A DNA stretch of 64,000 nucleotides from Pseudomonadota bacterium (GTDB taxonomy: Bacteria; Pseudomonadota; Alphaproteobacteria; Rickettsiales; Midichloriaceae). Location: the NCBI GenBank assembly GCA_018242185.1, contig JAFECK010000002.1, forward strand, positions 24,279 through 88,278, written 5' to 3'. The stretch's first letter is position 1, and each line of letters opens with the position of its first letter. Positions 1 to 9,713 of the stretch are shown piece by piece. The notes below the pieces were generated by a model, which saw only the letters and a list, made by a program, of their open reading frames with translations, did no database searches and was not told the origin of the DNA. The translations under genes were made by a program, and so were the position numbers.

Positions 1-40
1 ACGCTTTTCTCCGAGGTATCATATTTTTTGGATTCTGGGG

Positions 41-1270
41 ATGATATTTTGTATATACCCATTTGTGATAGATAATCTACCAGCAGTACCTATAGATTTC
101 ACAGATACAACGCACTCCTCTATGAGTGATGCCATAAGCTTGGCAAGTGCACTGCGGGCAATTGGGATTGCATTATGTATTTTGCTCGCTACCCAAGCAG
201 TCTGGCCACTAAAATGGCGGCAAAAATATCTATACGTTACTTGGTTTGTAACGTTGATGTGGTGCCTACCTATGCTAGGCTTATATGGCATCTTTACAGG
301 TGAAAATAAAATATTTTGGCTTATACATACGCTTACTGCTCTCTTTACATTGGCGGCTTTTGTCGATTTATATGCATTCCTATCACTCTCTCTGATTGGA
401 GTCGTCATAGCCACTATTGCCGCTTTAATACAACATTACTTTGGTTATACCGAGCTACACCTTGTAATTCCCCATAAGCTAAGTACTACATTGGCTACTC
501 TTTCTTATATTCCCCTGTATATAGCTTCTATCATAACCGCGTATAAAAACAGAGAGCAGGAGCACAGAATGCGGTGCGCTTTCGGCAGCGCGCTATCACA
601 TGAGCTACGCAGCCCTATCGCACAAGTATATTCCGGGGTAGAAGTGCTTGCCGATATTTTGGAGCGTGGCTACGCGATCTCTGGCACTATACCTAGCAAA
701 GCGGATCTTAGTATGCTCCCAGTGAGTGATGACGATTATGAGATGTTGCTTTATTTGCAAGAAAGCATACCAGGCATCATTAGCCGTGGGCAAAAATACG
801 CTACTAGTGTGATTTTAAGCACCAATGGTGTTGGCGTGCAAAGTGATAATGCGATGCACAAAATTGCAGATGCTATAACAATTGCGCTGGAAGAATACAA
901 TCTAACTGACAGCGAGGCTCACAGAGTCCATTTCACACCAGATCACGACGAGAAATCATGCTTTTATGGTTCGCTTTCCATGCTGGCTCTGGTGGTGCAT
1001 TGTTTGCTGCGCAACAGCTTTAAATACGCTGGTCGTAGGGCAAGTATCTATATAGAAGTGGCGCACAACCAAATATATTTGCATGATGATGGCGCAGGTA
1101 TCGCCCCACAAGCGCTCCCACACATTTTTGATATGCATTATAATACCGGTGGTACTGGGCTGGGCTTGACATTATGCAAATCCCTGCTCATTAGTATGGG
1201 CGCAGAAATTGAGTGCCACTCTGAGCTTGGCAAAAAGACTGAGTTCATAATCACCTTTCCAAAGTTATAG
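41..1270 (+). CDS. Membrane sensor histidine kinase, CqsS/LqsS-like (possibly 5' truncated)
   Basis: A 409-residue sensor kinase. Residues 1-170 hold about five to six hydrophobic segments with no periplasmic sensor domain, followed by an H-box (HELRSPIAQ, His187), an N-box (LLRNSFKYAG, Asn326), a D-box (DDGAGIAP, about 350) and a G-box (GGTGLGL, 371-377). The multi-helix sensor joined directly to the kinase core, and the sequence around the H-box and the GGTGLGL(x)LCK region, resemble the CqsS/LqsS kinases that sense alpha-hydroxyketone signals; this is inferred from family memory. No receiver domain follows the ATPase domain. The frame is open to the first base of the window, so the true start may lie upstream of the ATG used here. 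No response-regulator gene is adjacent within the window. Kinase identity is secure; the ligand is not known. Confidence 0.85.
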   Translation: MIFCIYPFVIDNLPAVPIDFTDTTHSSMSDAISLASALRAIGIALCILLATQAVWPLKWRQKYLYVTWFVTLMWCLPMLGLYGIFTGENKIFWLIHTLTALFTLAAFVDLYAFLSLSLIGVVIATIAALIQHYFGYTELHLVIPHKLSTTLATLSYIPLYIASIITAYKNREQEHRMRCAFGSALSHELRSPIAQVYSGVEVLADILERGYAISGTIPSKADLSMLPVSDDDYEMLLYLQESIPGIISRGQKYATSVILSTNGVGVQSDNAMHKIADAITIALEEYNLTDSEAHRVHFTPDHDEKSCFYGSLSMLALVVHCLLRNSFKYAGRRASIYIEVAHNQIYLHDDGAGIAPQALPHIFDMHYNTGGTGLGLTLCKSLLISMGAEIECHSELGKKTEFIITFPKL

Positions 1271-1319
1271 CGCGCCATAAAATTATAAGGTATATTGGAT
1301 AATATTACTTGAGTGACCT

Positions 1320-2330
1320 ATGATAGAGCCCAATAAAGAAAATCGCGATATATTTAATCCAGAGATAGAAGATGCCGGTGAGACGCAGCTGCGCCCCCGC
1401 TATTTATCGGACTTTATTGGACAAAAACAGAGCAAAGAAAGCCTTAGTGTTTTTATACAAGCCACAAAAGGGCGAGGCACTGCCTTGGACCACGTTTTAC
1501 TTTATGGCCCGCCTGGGCTAGGCAAAACAACTATGGCGCAGATAATCGCCAGAGAATTAGGGGTTAATATACGCGTTTCTTCCGGACCAAACTTATCGAA
1601 ACCAGGCTCTCTTGCTGCCATCCTTACTAACCTTCAACCGCATGACGTGTTATTTATTGATGAGATCCATCGATTAGCAGTCTCGGTAGAAGAAACTTTA
1701 TACCCGGCGATGGAAGATTTCTGCATCGATGCGGTTGTTGGTGAAGGTCCATCAGCAAGAATCTTAAAGATCCCCGTCCCTAAGTTCACCCTCATTGGTG
1801 CAACCACTAGACCAGGTATGCTGAGTGGACCGTTACGTGACCGCTTTGGTATACCGCTACGTCTGCAGTTTTATGAGATTGACGAGCTAGAGGCGGTGCT
1901 AAAACGCAATGCTGCTCTGCTTAATATCAATATCACCCAAGAAGCCGCACATATGCTTGCTACATGTTCACGAGGCACACCCAGAATAGCCATAAGGCTG
2001 CTGAAACGCGTGCGAGATTTTGCCGAGGTTGCAGGAGAGAAAGAGATATCTCTAGCTTCAGTGCGTCAAGCATTCCATGCTCTAGAAATCGATAATCTTG
2101 GTCTAGACTCACTGGATCGTCGCTATATTGGCTATATTCTAGAGCACTATAAAGGCGGCCCTGTAGGAGTAGAAAGCATAGCTGCAGGAATGTCTGAAGA
2201 TCGCGATACCTTAGAGGACACCATTGAGCCGCATCTTATGCACATAGGGTTTCTTACCCGCACCTCTAGGGGTAGGATGTTGACGCAGAAGGCTATGGAT
2301 TACATGCGCCAAAAACACGGCTTTGTTTAA
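1320..2330 (+). CDS. ruvB: Holliday junction branch migration ATPase RuvB
   Basis: RuvB is the hexameric motor that drives branch migration of Holliday junctions together with RuvA, before RuvC resolution, in the cytoplasm. The 336-residue protein has the family's usual length. Walker A GPPGLGKT is at 63-70, Walker B LFIDE at 111-115, sensor 1 ATTR at 161-164, an arginine finger in RDRFG near 174, and a C-terminal winged helix ending in GRMLTQKAMDY. ruvA and ruvC, its common operon partners, are not in the window, so this copy is separated from them. It starts 49 bp after the sensor kinase and could be transcribed with it. Its TAA stop lies within a TTAA that also encodes the stop of the converging giant gene. 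Confidence 0.97.
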   Translation: MIEPNKENRDIFNPEIEDAGETQLRPRYLSDFIGQKQSKESLSVFIQATKGRGTALDHVLLYGPPGLGKTTMAQIIARELGVNIRVSSGPNLSKPGSLAAILTNLQPHDVLFIDEIHRLAVSVEETLYPAMEDFCIDAVVGEGPSARILKIPVPKFTLIGATTRPGMLSGPLRDRFGIPLRLQFYEIDELEAVLKRNAALLNINITQEAAHMLATCSRGTPRIAIRLLKRVRDFAEVAGEKEISLASVRQAFHALEIDNLGLDSLDRRYIGYILEHYKGGPVGVESIAAGMSEDRDTLEDTIEPHLMHIGFLTRTSRGRMLTQKAMDYMRQKHGFV

Positions 2331-5300
2331 ATCGGTGGCATGCCCTCACTCCAGCGGACCCTCTCTCCTAAGAAAGCAATTAACGGCACTATAACCATTG
2401 CAGATACTATCAAAGCAGCGGGTATGGTTATACCGCCTTTGAAGAGCTCTGGTGAGATAGTCTGGAATAATTCATGGTTAGCAAAAGCTGTATGGGTTGT
2501 GACGTTCAATAGCTCATCATGCACCGGAATCGTGTAATGGTTTATACACCATTCGATCAGCGCAGTTCCACCGTGCGCGAAAGCAAAGCCAAATGTGCCA
2601 TAAAACAAGCCAGCTGTGATATCTTCCCAGTCAACGCTGCGGTAGGTCTTGCCATCATCAGTAGCGCCACCACCAAAGGTTTCAGATATAGCGCTACCTA
2701 TAGGCTTACGCTTACGCTTGAGAACCTGAAAAACCACCCCTAAGATCGCGGTAAAACCATACCCCATTCCTAATAAAGCTGGTTGATCCAAGCCTACTAT
2801 ATTGAGCTTGAGCAGATCAGGCATTATGTGATTTTGCATGACATGGTAAAGAGTGCTAGCCGCGACTATGGTAAATGCAGCAAAGCATAACTCTCGGCCA
2901 TAGGCTTTATACCACGGGGTTTGCATTTTATCGATAGCCCGCCATATCAAAAGCAAGTTTTTAATATCATCTGCTTTAAGGTCATTAGGCACATCTTCTC
3001 CGTCCTCATTTTTCACTTCTGTCATCAATGCCTTTAATTTAACATGAACCTTCTCATTTAATTGTTTCAGTCTTGCTGGGTCTGTAATTTTTCTAATAGT
3101 ATGCACCGCAATCACACGACTGTTGTTCACCATACCAGCTTTATCGAGAATATTATCTATTACATCATCGTCAGGACAAATTTTATATTTAGTATGTCCT
3201 AGTATAGTATTCACAATATTGCTGTAGCCGTACGCGCTAGCCAAACCAAGCGGGGTATATTCTTTGGTATCAGCTTCAGTAGTGCTAGCACTGGCCGCAA
3301 GTTTGCCATTATCAGGCAGTATCCCGGTCTTGTAGTTAGCATAATCCTCTGTGCCATCCTCGACTAATAAAATACTATCCACCATAGACGGACTGTTTTT
3401 GTGCACAGCCCAATGCAATGGTATCGCCCCCCCTTCTTTTGATTTTGCACGCAAAATCTGTTTTCTTAAATTCGCATCTTTCTTCTGTTCATCTGTGTCT
3501 TTGATTTCGTTTAACAGCTTACTGAATACAGTCTCTTTGTTAAATTTCGCAGCAACGTGAAATGGGTTTTCATCATTCTTATTTTTAGAGATTAAAAAAT
3601 CTGTAGTGTTACTCTGGGCGCTATAACCAGCCATTGCATTAATCGCATTGTCAGCCGCTTGTTGCACAACACCTTTCTTTTCGAATTCACGAGCGGCTTG
3701 GAAGATAAATTCAACCACGTTATCTGCCCCATATCTTGCAGCAAGGTGTAATAGATTTTCCCCATCTTTATTTAACTCAGCTTTAGCGCTCAATAGGTCC
3801 ACCCCATTCTGTTGCATAGAATCAAGAGCTGTTTTTATTATGAGCGCATTATTTTGTTCAGCAGCAAAAATCATAGCACCTTTATATGCAGCTGAGTTCC
3901 ACTTACCATATCTGAAGACGAATTGCATGAACTCTTGCTGTAAAGTTTTACTCTTTTCTACATATGGAAAGCCATACTTCAATACATCAAGCGGTGAAAA
4001 ACCACCGGATAATTTCGCAATAAGCGGTAAGTAGTTAATTTGACCCTTAGAAGCAAAAGCAGAGATTATGCCTTTTTTTAAGCTCTCAGCTTGCTGTTCG
4101 CGCCCCGCCTTATTAAGGTCCCAATAAGCATAAGAATGACCTATTGGATTGGACTTAAATGCTTTTGAATCTAGTTCATGAAGCTCAGAATATAACTGCA
4201 TCCATTCCGCTACCAAACCGGATAACCCATTCTCTGCAGCATATAATAGAGCACCAGATTTTGTCAGAAGTTCAAATTTCGCCACTTTATATTGCGTCGA
4301 TTTTGGATCTGAGTATGATACTGCTACCCGGGAATAACTCCTACCTACTGCCCCCGCTACTGTTGTCGCTATCTTTGTAGTAGTTGCAGTGCTCTGTATA
4401 TCATCTATCAGTGTCAAATACTCGCTTACCTGTGCATCTAGTAAAGATCGTATGTATGCTTCATGCTCTACAACAGTCATTTCCTTCTTGACAGGATAGC
4501 TACCACCTATAGGTAACTGCTGCAGCGGCTTTGCTTTTTCCTGCTCCTTAGCCGCGCCCTTCTTCACTTGCGAGCTCTGTTTGGGCTTGGTAGGAGGCAC
4601 TATGATACCTTCTGCAAAATCCGCTCTTTTGAATAAGAGTGGTTCTTTTAATACATCGACACAAGCTAAACCAGAAACACTTCCAAGCAAAATCTTGTAA
4701 CTTTGCCCCCCAACCTTTTTTGAACCCACTTTAATTGTCACATTACTCTGATGTCTATATGCAATATCATATCTCGATACTATTTCAGTTATATCTCCCG
4801 CATTGAGATGCCGGTTGTGAACAGCATGGTGCATAGCACTGTATAAATCGTTCGAGGTGCGTTTGAACAAATAGGACCATTCCTCATCAGGTCTTAGGTT
4901 TTCCAGGACATTTTTACTATATAATTTATCTATGTATAACAGGTGATCTAGGAATTCTGCGTCATTATAATCTACAGCAAGAGTCAATATATTATAATTA
5001 TAATAGCCCTCGTTTGATAGCACCGCTCCATATAATAGCGTCCACTGCTTCACTAGTGCTTTCAGAAAATAATAAAGCTGCTCACCTCGTTCTGTATCAT
5101 TATTATTTTTGGCGATAACCCTTTGCTGCAGTGCTATATGGAAAGCATCCATGATAGTAATTTTACCGTCTGCCAACGCCTGTAATATACCCACAACGCT
5201 CGTGTCAGCATCTATGGTAACGAATCCTTCGCCCTCATAGTTGGTCAAATGATATTCTGTCGATGATGGTGTAAAATAAGAAGGATATGAGAAGTTTCCA

Positions 5301-8284
5301 GTTCGCTGCTCCGCTCGCCTTTCTTCCACATCTTGAAATTGCTGGCGTATGTTCTCAACGTATGGCGCAGGAGAGATCACTGTTAACTCCAGTAATTTGT
5401 GGCATAATTGGGTATAACCTGCTTCTCTTGCATTTTGAGGCATATTCAACAAATAATTTATGTATACTATGCCCAAAGTTTGGGATTTGCGCAGCTCGAA
5501 GAAACAGTCTTTATATAGATTGAGCCAATCTATAGCTTCATTAAACCTGTTCTGCACTATCAGTCTGCCTAATACCGTCTGCCCGTCCTCGTCTTGCTGA
5601 AAAAACAACTTTACAAAATTTTCTCTTGTAGCGCTTTTTCCAAACTGCTGACCAAAGAATTTTTTGCTGTTTTGTTCAAATGCAATCCGCTCTCGTATAA
5701 TATTTAATGCTGCCTGAAATACTGTAGACCCATCTCCACTGCTTTTGTATAATGCACATTTAAACTCTCCATCTACAGTGCTACATTTAGGTTTTACTCG
5801 TGGCAACGCAGACCATGCTGCATTCCGATCCATATAGGCCAAATGATGCAAAATCGTTATGCCATTACCATATGTTTGCAATAATGCATTGACATTACCT
5901 TTAGCAAAGGGCTCTAAAAAATATTGCACCGTAGAGAAATCAGCCATTACCGTTGGTTGGTCATCTTTCTTTGTCTTTGCAGTCTTTTGCGGCATCAATG
6001 TCGTATATATAGGTAATAGATCCATCCCTGGGAAATTATTACCCAGGGGCACTCTATATGTCGCAAGCATTTTCAAATATGCTTCAATAGCCTCTTTATC
6101 AGTGGTGCTGGTGCCACCCATAAACCATTTGGCTCCCTGTGCTATTGTATCAGCTCCACTTGTCACGGATTCAGCAGTCTTCTGAACGCCTGCTTTTATG
6201 CTCGTTGTTGCCTGCTGCACGGTATCGCTTGCTAACAATGCCTCACCGCTATCTTTGACTAAATTAACAAATGGCGCGGCAAAACCAATAACGGCTCCAC
6301 CAGCAAAATTACCAACTTGCTTCCCAGCATTTTGCGCTGTTGCTGTACTATTACTACTGTCATTAGACTGCACCGAAGAACCCGTGGTGGGCACTATTTT
6401 ACTGCTACTTGAACTTGACTGTGTTTGTTGCTTTTTCTGCTGCTGTTTCGCATCGCCAGCAGGCCCGCTAAATAAAGATAGTAGGGTAGAGGTGATAGTG
6501 CCGCCTCCATCATCTTTCTTTCCCCTGTTTTTGTCTTGCTCTCCTTTTAAAATGCGTTGTAGTTGTTCAAACCCTTTAATCTTTTTCTCTGCTGCAGTTT
6601 TACTATTTAATGCATCAAGCCATATATTAATATTCTCACTACCTTGAACGCCAAGCTTTATAACTCCTTCAAAGTGGTTCCGCTCAATCATTTTAGCGAC
6701 CAGCATCTCCTGCACTGGCCCAGGCTTCATCAGTACAATAGTTCCTTTTTCAACACCTTCCTCAATTTTTGCTCCATATAGTAATATAACCGTGATGATG
6801 TCCAATTCTTTTTCATATTTAGGAGAACTGGAAATCAACTTTTCATAAACGCTCCGCCCATCAATTGTTTGCAATAAAATCTCGCAAAATATAGAGGTTT
6901 TTTCTTTTTTTGTGTTAAAGAAACCTTCTTGCTCCTCTTCAACCGCATTTCGCAGGTTACGTAGTAGCCAATACAATGGACGATATTTCTGACCACTAAC
7001 CTTGATCTTGCGCTTCATCTCAAAGATTTTGCCTATTGATGTCACCAACTCAGAATCAGCCTTTTCAAATTTCTCAGTTAAATTCTGCAGAGCTTCGAGT
7101 CTATATTCTTTTTGCGCATTCTTATCCTCAATAATATCTATCAACTCAGAAATACTTGGAGTCTTCTCCTTTGGCGACGAAAACAAGCCGCCAAACCAAC
7201 TCGAACTTTGTTCACTGACAGGGACTTTCTCCTGTTTTTTTGCTTTTACCGTGGCCTTTTCCTCTTTCTTTGCCTGTTGTTTTTCTAGTGCTTCCTCTAA
7301 ATCCTCTTTTTTCGGCTGTTTGGCACGTGTATCCCTAATATCCTGCGCAAGGTTACTTGTTAACTGCTGCGCGTCTATATTAGTAGTAGTGGTAGTGGTG
7401 GCAGTGGTGTTAGTAGTAGTGGTAGTAGTAGTGGTAGTAGAATTAAAAGCAGAGCTATTAGCCGTGGTTTCCAAAACTGCGGAAGATGCTGTAGATGTCG
7501 ACGAAGATGAAGACGACGCTAGATCTATAGGTGACGGTATATCATTACCCGTATATACAGAAGGTTGCTCTGACAATAATAGGTTTTGGGGCTGCTGCAT
7601 TTCCTCTATTGACGGCTCTTCATCACCAAATTCTTCTTGTACCCAACTATAGCTTGTTTTCTTATCCTTAGACTGAGCAGGAGCCGCACTTGAACTCGCA
7701 TCACTGCTTGAAGTTGGCTCTTTCTTGATTTTTTCTTCCTGCTTCTCCTCTTTAGCTTGCAACCTGTCACCTCGCATGCCATTTCTATTCAGGAACCGTA
7801 CAACCCATTCGCGTATTTCACCGTTGATGTCCAATATCTGATTGACAGTTGCCCATTCTGCAGCTAGCGCGTCTTCAGATTGCAGCACGTCCAATATGTC
7901 CCGGTTTTCGTCATATTTTTGAGACAGCATATTGCAAAACTCTCTAGTTCTCCTCCGGTCACTTTCTTTCCACTCTTCCGCGATACCTAGAGCCATGCAC
8001 TGCAACAGGGCATCGACAGTAGAGGTGCTTTCATTTTTGTTCTCGCCCTCTTCTTCATCATCATTTGTGATTAAGGTGATGCTGTTTTCCTCTGTTTTCA
8101 ATTGTATAGGAGGCATGTCACCTGCGAGTTGCCCTTCTAATAAACTTTTTACAGAATCTAAATGTTTTGGGTCAGCGTTATAAAAGCTAAGCGCTAACTT
8201 CTGCAGGTCTGCATCATCTGAGGTGATAATGGGAGAAAGTGCAGGAACCTTGGGCTTTTTCTCTTGTTTACCATCCCTTTTCAT
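2327..8284 (-). CDS. Giant ankyrin-repeat-like protein with C-terminal membrane segments (1985 aa)
   Basis: A 1985-residue protein of unknown function. Residues 1-400 are low complexity and charged, with Ser runs, a Thr tract at about 283-301 and Lys/Glu-rich stretches. A hydrophobic Gly/Ala segment lies near 664. Ankyrin-like repeats are visible near 1508 (LLHLAARYG), 1578 (PFHVAAKFN), 1623 (IPLHWAVHK) and 1681 (TPLGLASAYGY). Four hydrophobic helices follow near 1800, 1841, 1900 and 1961. No N-terminal signal peptide is present. Ankyrin repeats in intracellular alphaproteobacteria often belong to secreted effectors; that role is inference here. A good promoter lies 45-73 bp upstream. The stop overlaps the ruvB stop by 4 bp in a convergent arrangement. 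The frame is intact over almost 6 kb, so the gene is under selection. Confidence 0.85.
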   Translation of the reverse strand: MKRDGKQEKKPKVPALSPIITSDDADLQKLALSFYNADPKHLDSVKSLLEGQLAGDMPPIQLKTEENSITLITNDDEEEGENKNESTSTVDALLQCMALGIAEEWKESDRRRTREFCNMLSQKYDENRDILDVLQSEDALAAEWATVNQILDINGEIREWVVRFLNRNGMRGDRLQAKEEKQEEKIKKEPTSSSDASSSAAPAQSKDKKTSYSWVQEEFGDEEPSIEEMQQPQNLLLSEQPSVYTGNDIPSPIDLASSSSSSTSTASSAVLETTANSSAFNSTTTTTTTTTNTTATTTTTTNIDAQQLTSNLAQDIRDTRAKQPKKEDLEEALEKQQAKKEEKATVKAKKQEKVPVSEQSSSWFGGLFSSPKEKTPSISELIDIIEDKNAQKEYRLEALQNLTEKFEKADSELVTSIGKIFEMKRKIKVSGQKYRPLYWLLRNLRNAVEEEQEGFFNTKKEKTSIFCEILLQTIDGRSVYEKLISSSPKYEKELDIITVILLYGAKIEEGVEKGTIVLMKPGPVQEMLVAKMIERNHFEGVIKLGVQGSENINIWLDALNSKTAAEKKIKGFEQLQRILKGEQDKNRGKKDDGGGTITSTLLSLFSGPAGDAKQQQKKQQTQSSSSSSKIVPTTGSSVQSNDSSNSTATAQNAGKQVGNFAGGAVIGFAAPFVNLVKDSGEALLASDTVQQATTSIKAGVQKTAESVTSGADTIAQGAKWFMGGTSTTDKEAIEAYLKMLATYRVPLGNNFPGMDLLPIYTTLMPQKTAKTKKDDQPTVMADFSTVQYFLEPFAKGNVNALLQTYGNGITILHHLAYMDRNAAWSALPRVKPKCSTVDGEFKCALYKSSGDGSTVFQAALNIIRERIAFEQNSKKFFGQQFGKSATRENFVKLFFQQDEDGQTVLGRLIVQNRFNEAIDWLNLYKDCFFELRKSQTLGIVYINYLLNMPQNAREAGYTQLCHKLLELTVISPAPYVENIRQQFQDVEERRAEQRTGNFSYPSYFTPSSTEYHLTNYEGEGFVTIDADTSVVGILQALADGKITIMDAFHIALQQRVIAKNNNDTERGEQLYYFLKALVKQWTLLYGAVLSNEGYYNYNILTLAVDYNDAEFLDHLLYIDKLYSKNVLENLRPDEEWSYLFKRTSNDLYSAMHHAVHNRHLNAGDITEIVSRYDIAYRHQSNVTIKVGSKKVGGQSYKILLGSVSGLACVDVLKEPLLFKRADFAEGIIVPPTKPKQSSQVKKGAAKEQEKAKPLQQLPIGGSYPVKKEMTVVEHEAYIRSLLDAQVSEYLTLIDDIQSTATTTKIATTVAGAVGRSYSRVAVSYSDPKSTQYKVAKFELLTKSGALLYAAENGLSGLVAEWMQLYSELHELDSKAFKSNPIGHSYAYWDLNKAGREQQAESLKKGIISAFASKGQINYLPLIAKLSGGFSPLDVLKYGFPYVEKSKTLQQEFMQFVFRYGKWNSAAYKGAMIFAAEQNNALIIKTALDSMQQNGVDLLSAKAELNKDGENLLHLAARYGADNVVEFIFQAAREFEKKGVVQQAADNAINAMAGYSAQSNTTDFLISKNKNDENPFHVAAKFNKETVFSKLLNEIKDTDEQKKDANLRKQILRAKSKEGGAIPLHWAVHKNSPSMVDSILLVEDGTEDYANYKTGILPDNGKLAASASTTEADTKEYTPLGLASAYGYSNIVNTILGHTKYKICPDDDVIDNILDKAGMVNNSRVIAVHTIRKITDPARLKQLNEKVHVKLKALMTEVKNEDGEDVPNDLKADDIKNLLLIWRAIDKMQTPWYKAYGRELCFAAFTIVAASTLYHVMQNHIMPDLLKLNIVGLDQPALLGMGYGFTAILGVVFQVLKRKRKPIGSAISETFGGGATDDGKTYRSVDWEDITAGLFYGTFGFAFAHGGTALIEWCINHYTIPVHDELLNVTTHTAFANHELFQTISPELFKGGITIPAALIVSAMVIVPLIAFLGERVRWSEGMPPI
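7378..7441 (-). repeat. Trinucleotide microsatellite coding a threonine tract
   Basis: Runs of GTA/GTG/GGT triplets on the plus strand read as ACN codons on the minus strand and encode about 17 threonines (residues 283-301 of the giant protein), interrupted by Asn and Ala. Because the unit is a triplet, slippage would change tract length without breaking the frame. Confidence 0.8.
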
Positions 8285-8328
8285 AGCGCCTAAACCTTAT
8301 CTTCAATTATTAAGCCATATCTTCTCAT

Positions 8329-8357
8329 ATCCTAACACATTGTCCTCAACTGGTCAA
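8329..8357 (-). promoter_or_regulatory. Sigma-70-type promoter of the giant ankyrin gene
   Basis: On the minus strand TTGACC (8357-8352) and TAGGAT (8334-8329) are separated by exactly 17 bp. Transcription would start near 8322, giving a leader of about 38 nt before the ATG at 8284. The match to TTGACA/TATAAT is 5/6 and 4/6. Confidence 0.5.
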
Positions 8358-8499
8358 CTGAACATTTTTTATTAAAAAAATATTAAAAATCAGTGTTTGA
8401 TTGCAGCAAACCGACGAAAGCGATGACCCATCGCCAGTGGATATTCACAAAATGTAAATCATCATATAGCGCCGCATATACTAGATATATAGCTCTTTT

Positions 8500-9552
8500 T
8501 CACCCCATAATCTCCAACACTTTAAACAACTCACCCATTTGATCTAGGGCAATTAAGCGCTCTAGTTGCCATTTTATTAGCTCAGCATCCGCTCCACCTT
8601 GGGTCAATATCTTCGCTCTTTCTTGTATATGATGGCGGCATAAAAACTCCCTTTGCGTACATACTCGATGCGCTATATCATGTCCTTGCAGTTGCATGCT
8701 TAAGGCGGAAAAATTTACTAATGCGGTAACATCAGCAACGCCAACATGTTCTAGCATATCTACCTGTTTGTGCCGCAGCAAAGCTTGGATCGTGTTTGTA
8801 TATGGCAGCTCTATATAACCGTAATCTATGACAAGCCCTGCATAATGGCTGAATCTCTTCATCATATAGGATAACTTGGCCATACAATGCTCCGCTTCCT
8901 TTGAAATCTCTAGTAGTTGGCCCTCACGAATAGCAAGCTCATTAGGTTCCTGCGCTCCAATTTCCATCAACATGCGTGCCAATTTGCCATCCGAGAGGCC
9001 CACGCATACCTCGTATGTCTTGCCATTTTCGCAGGCATATTGTTTAACTGGCAGCGCATCAAAGAACTCATTGGCAAGTAAGAAAATAGCTTCATTTTGC
9101 TCATGATTTATAACCTCAACATCATCAATCCAGATCACTCTGCCCTGCTCAACCAGGCTAATAAAACCATGTTGCAGTAATTGTGTACGCTGGACCTCGC
9201 GCAAAGCCCTACTTTTCTCCACTAAATATACGGTCTGCAACGCCTCGGCAAACCTAGGCAACCTATAACACGCCTTTAGTATATCTACTAACATCACTCC
9301 GCGACCTGGCCCTAATTCTACTATAGACAATATTGGAGAGTTAAAGGATAACCAATGCTCTGCTAACCACATAGCTATAGTCTGACCAAACATCTGACTG
9401 ATCTCCGGAGCTGTTATAAAATCTCCATCTGCACCAAATGGTTGCTTGTTCGCATAGTAATGTTGGATTGCACGCTCCATGAATCTGTCCATGCTAAGCG
9501 GCCCTGTGAGCGTGATCATCGTTTTAACTGAGGTAAGAAAATCAGACGGCAT
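8500..9552 (-). CDS. SAM-dependent methyltransferase of the MidA/NDUFAF7 family
   Basis: A 350-residue protein of the DUF185/COG1565 family. The N-terminal signature FGADGDFITAPEISQMFG (about 39-56) and the SAM-binding loop VELGPGRG (78-85) are diagnostic. The mitochondrial member NDUFAF7/MidA methylates an arginine of a complex I subunit during assembly; bacterial members are presumed protein arginine methyltransferases, but the bacterial substrate is not settled. Length is normal for the family. It is a monocistronic-looking minus-strand gene between the giant ankyrin gene and the divergent solute receptor. The ATG at 9552 fits the family start, since the helix preceding the GDFITAPE motif is complete. 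Confidence 0.9.
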   Translation of the reverse strand: MPSDFLTSVKTMITLTGPLSMDRFMERAIQHYYANKQPFGADGDFITAPEISQMFGQTIAMWLAEHWLSFNSPILSIVELGPGRGVMLVDILKACYRLPRFAEALQTVYLVEKSRALREVQRTQLLQHGFISLVEQGRVIWIDDVEVINHEQNEAIFLLANEFFDALPVKQYACENGKTYEVCVGLSDGKLARMLMEIGAQEPNELAIREGQLLEISKEAEHCMAKLSYMMKRFSHYAGLVIDYGYIELPYTNTIQALLRHKQVDMLEHVGVADVTALVNFSALSMQLQGHDIAHRVCTQREFLCRHHIQERAKILTQGGADAELIKWQLERLIALDQMGELFKVLEIMG

Positions 9553-9669
9553 AGATAGGTTCCCAAATACCTGCTACACCGTATCTAAGACCACGGTGCC
9601 CAGTGTTACAGCCCAAATGGTCCGGTCAAGCCGCACCATGGCATCTAGAGCACAGCCTCATCCTTTTGC

Positions 9670-9700
9670 TTGACAAACCCTTGAGATGCCTGTGCAATAT
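9670..9700 (+). promoter_or_regulatory. Putative promoter of the TAXI receptor gene
   Basis: A perfect TTGACA lies at 9670-9675. The best -10 candidate is CAATAT at 9695-9700, preceded by TGTG, which gives a long 19-bp spacer. The -35 is convincing; the -10 is weak. The gene begins at 9714 or 9726. Confidence 0.35.
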
Positions 9701-9713
9701 AGCAGATAATTAA

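Noticed and set aside
7002-7652. A plus-strand open frame of 216 codons rich in Val and Ser.
   Set aside because: It is the antisense of the giant gene's low-complexity region; its valine run mirrors the threonine codons.
9606-9618. TTACAGCCCAAAT shared with 38341-38353.
   Set aside because: Several tens of 13-mer matches are expected by chance in a window of this size, and nothing else is shared around them.
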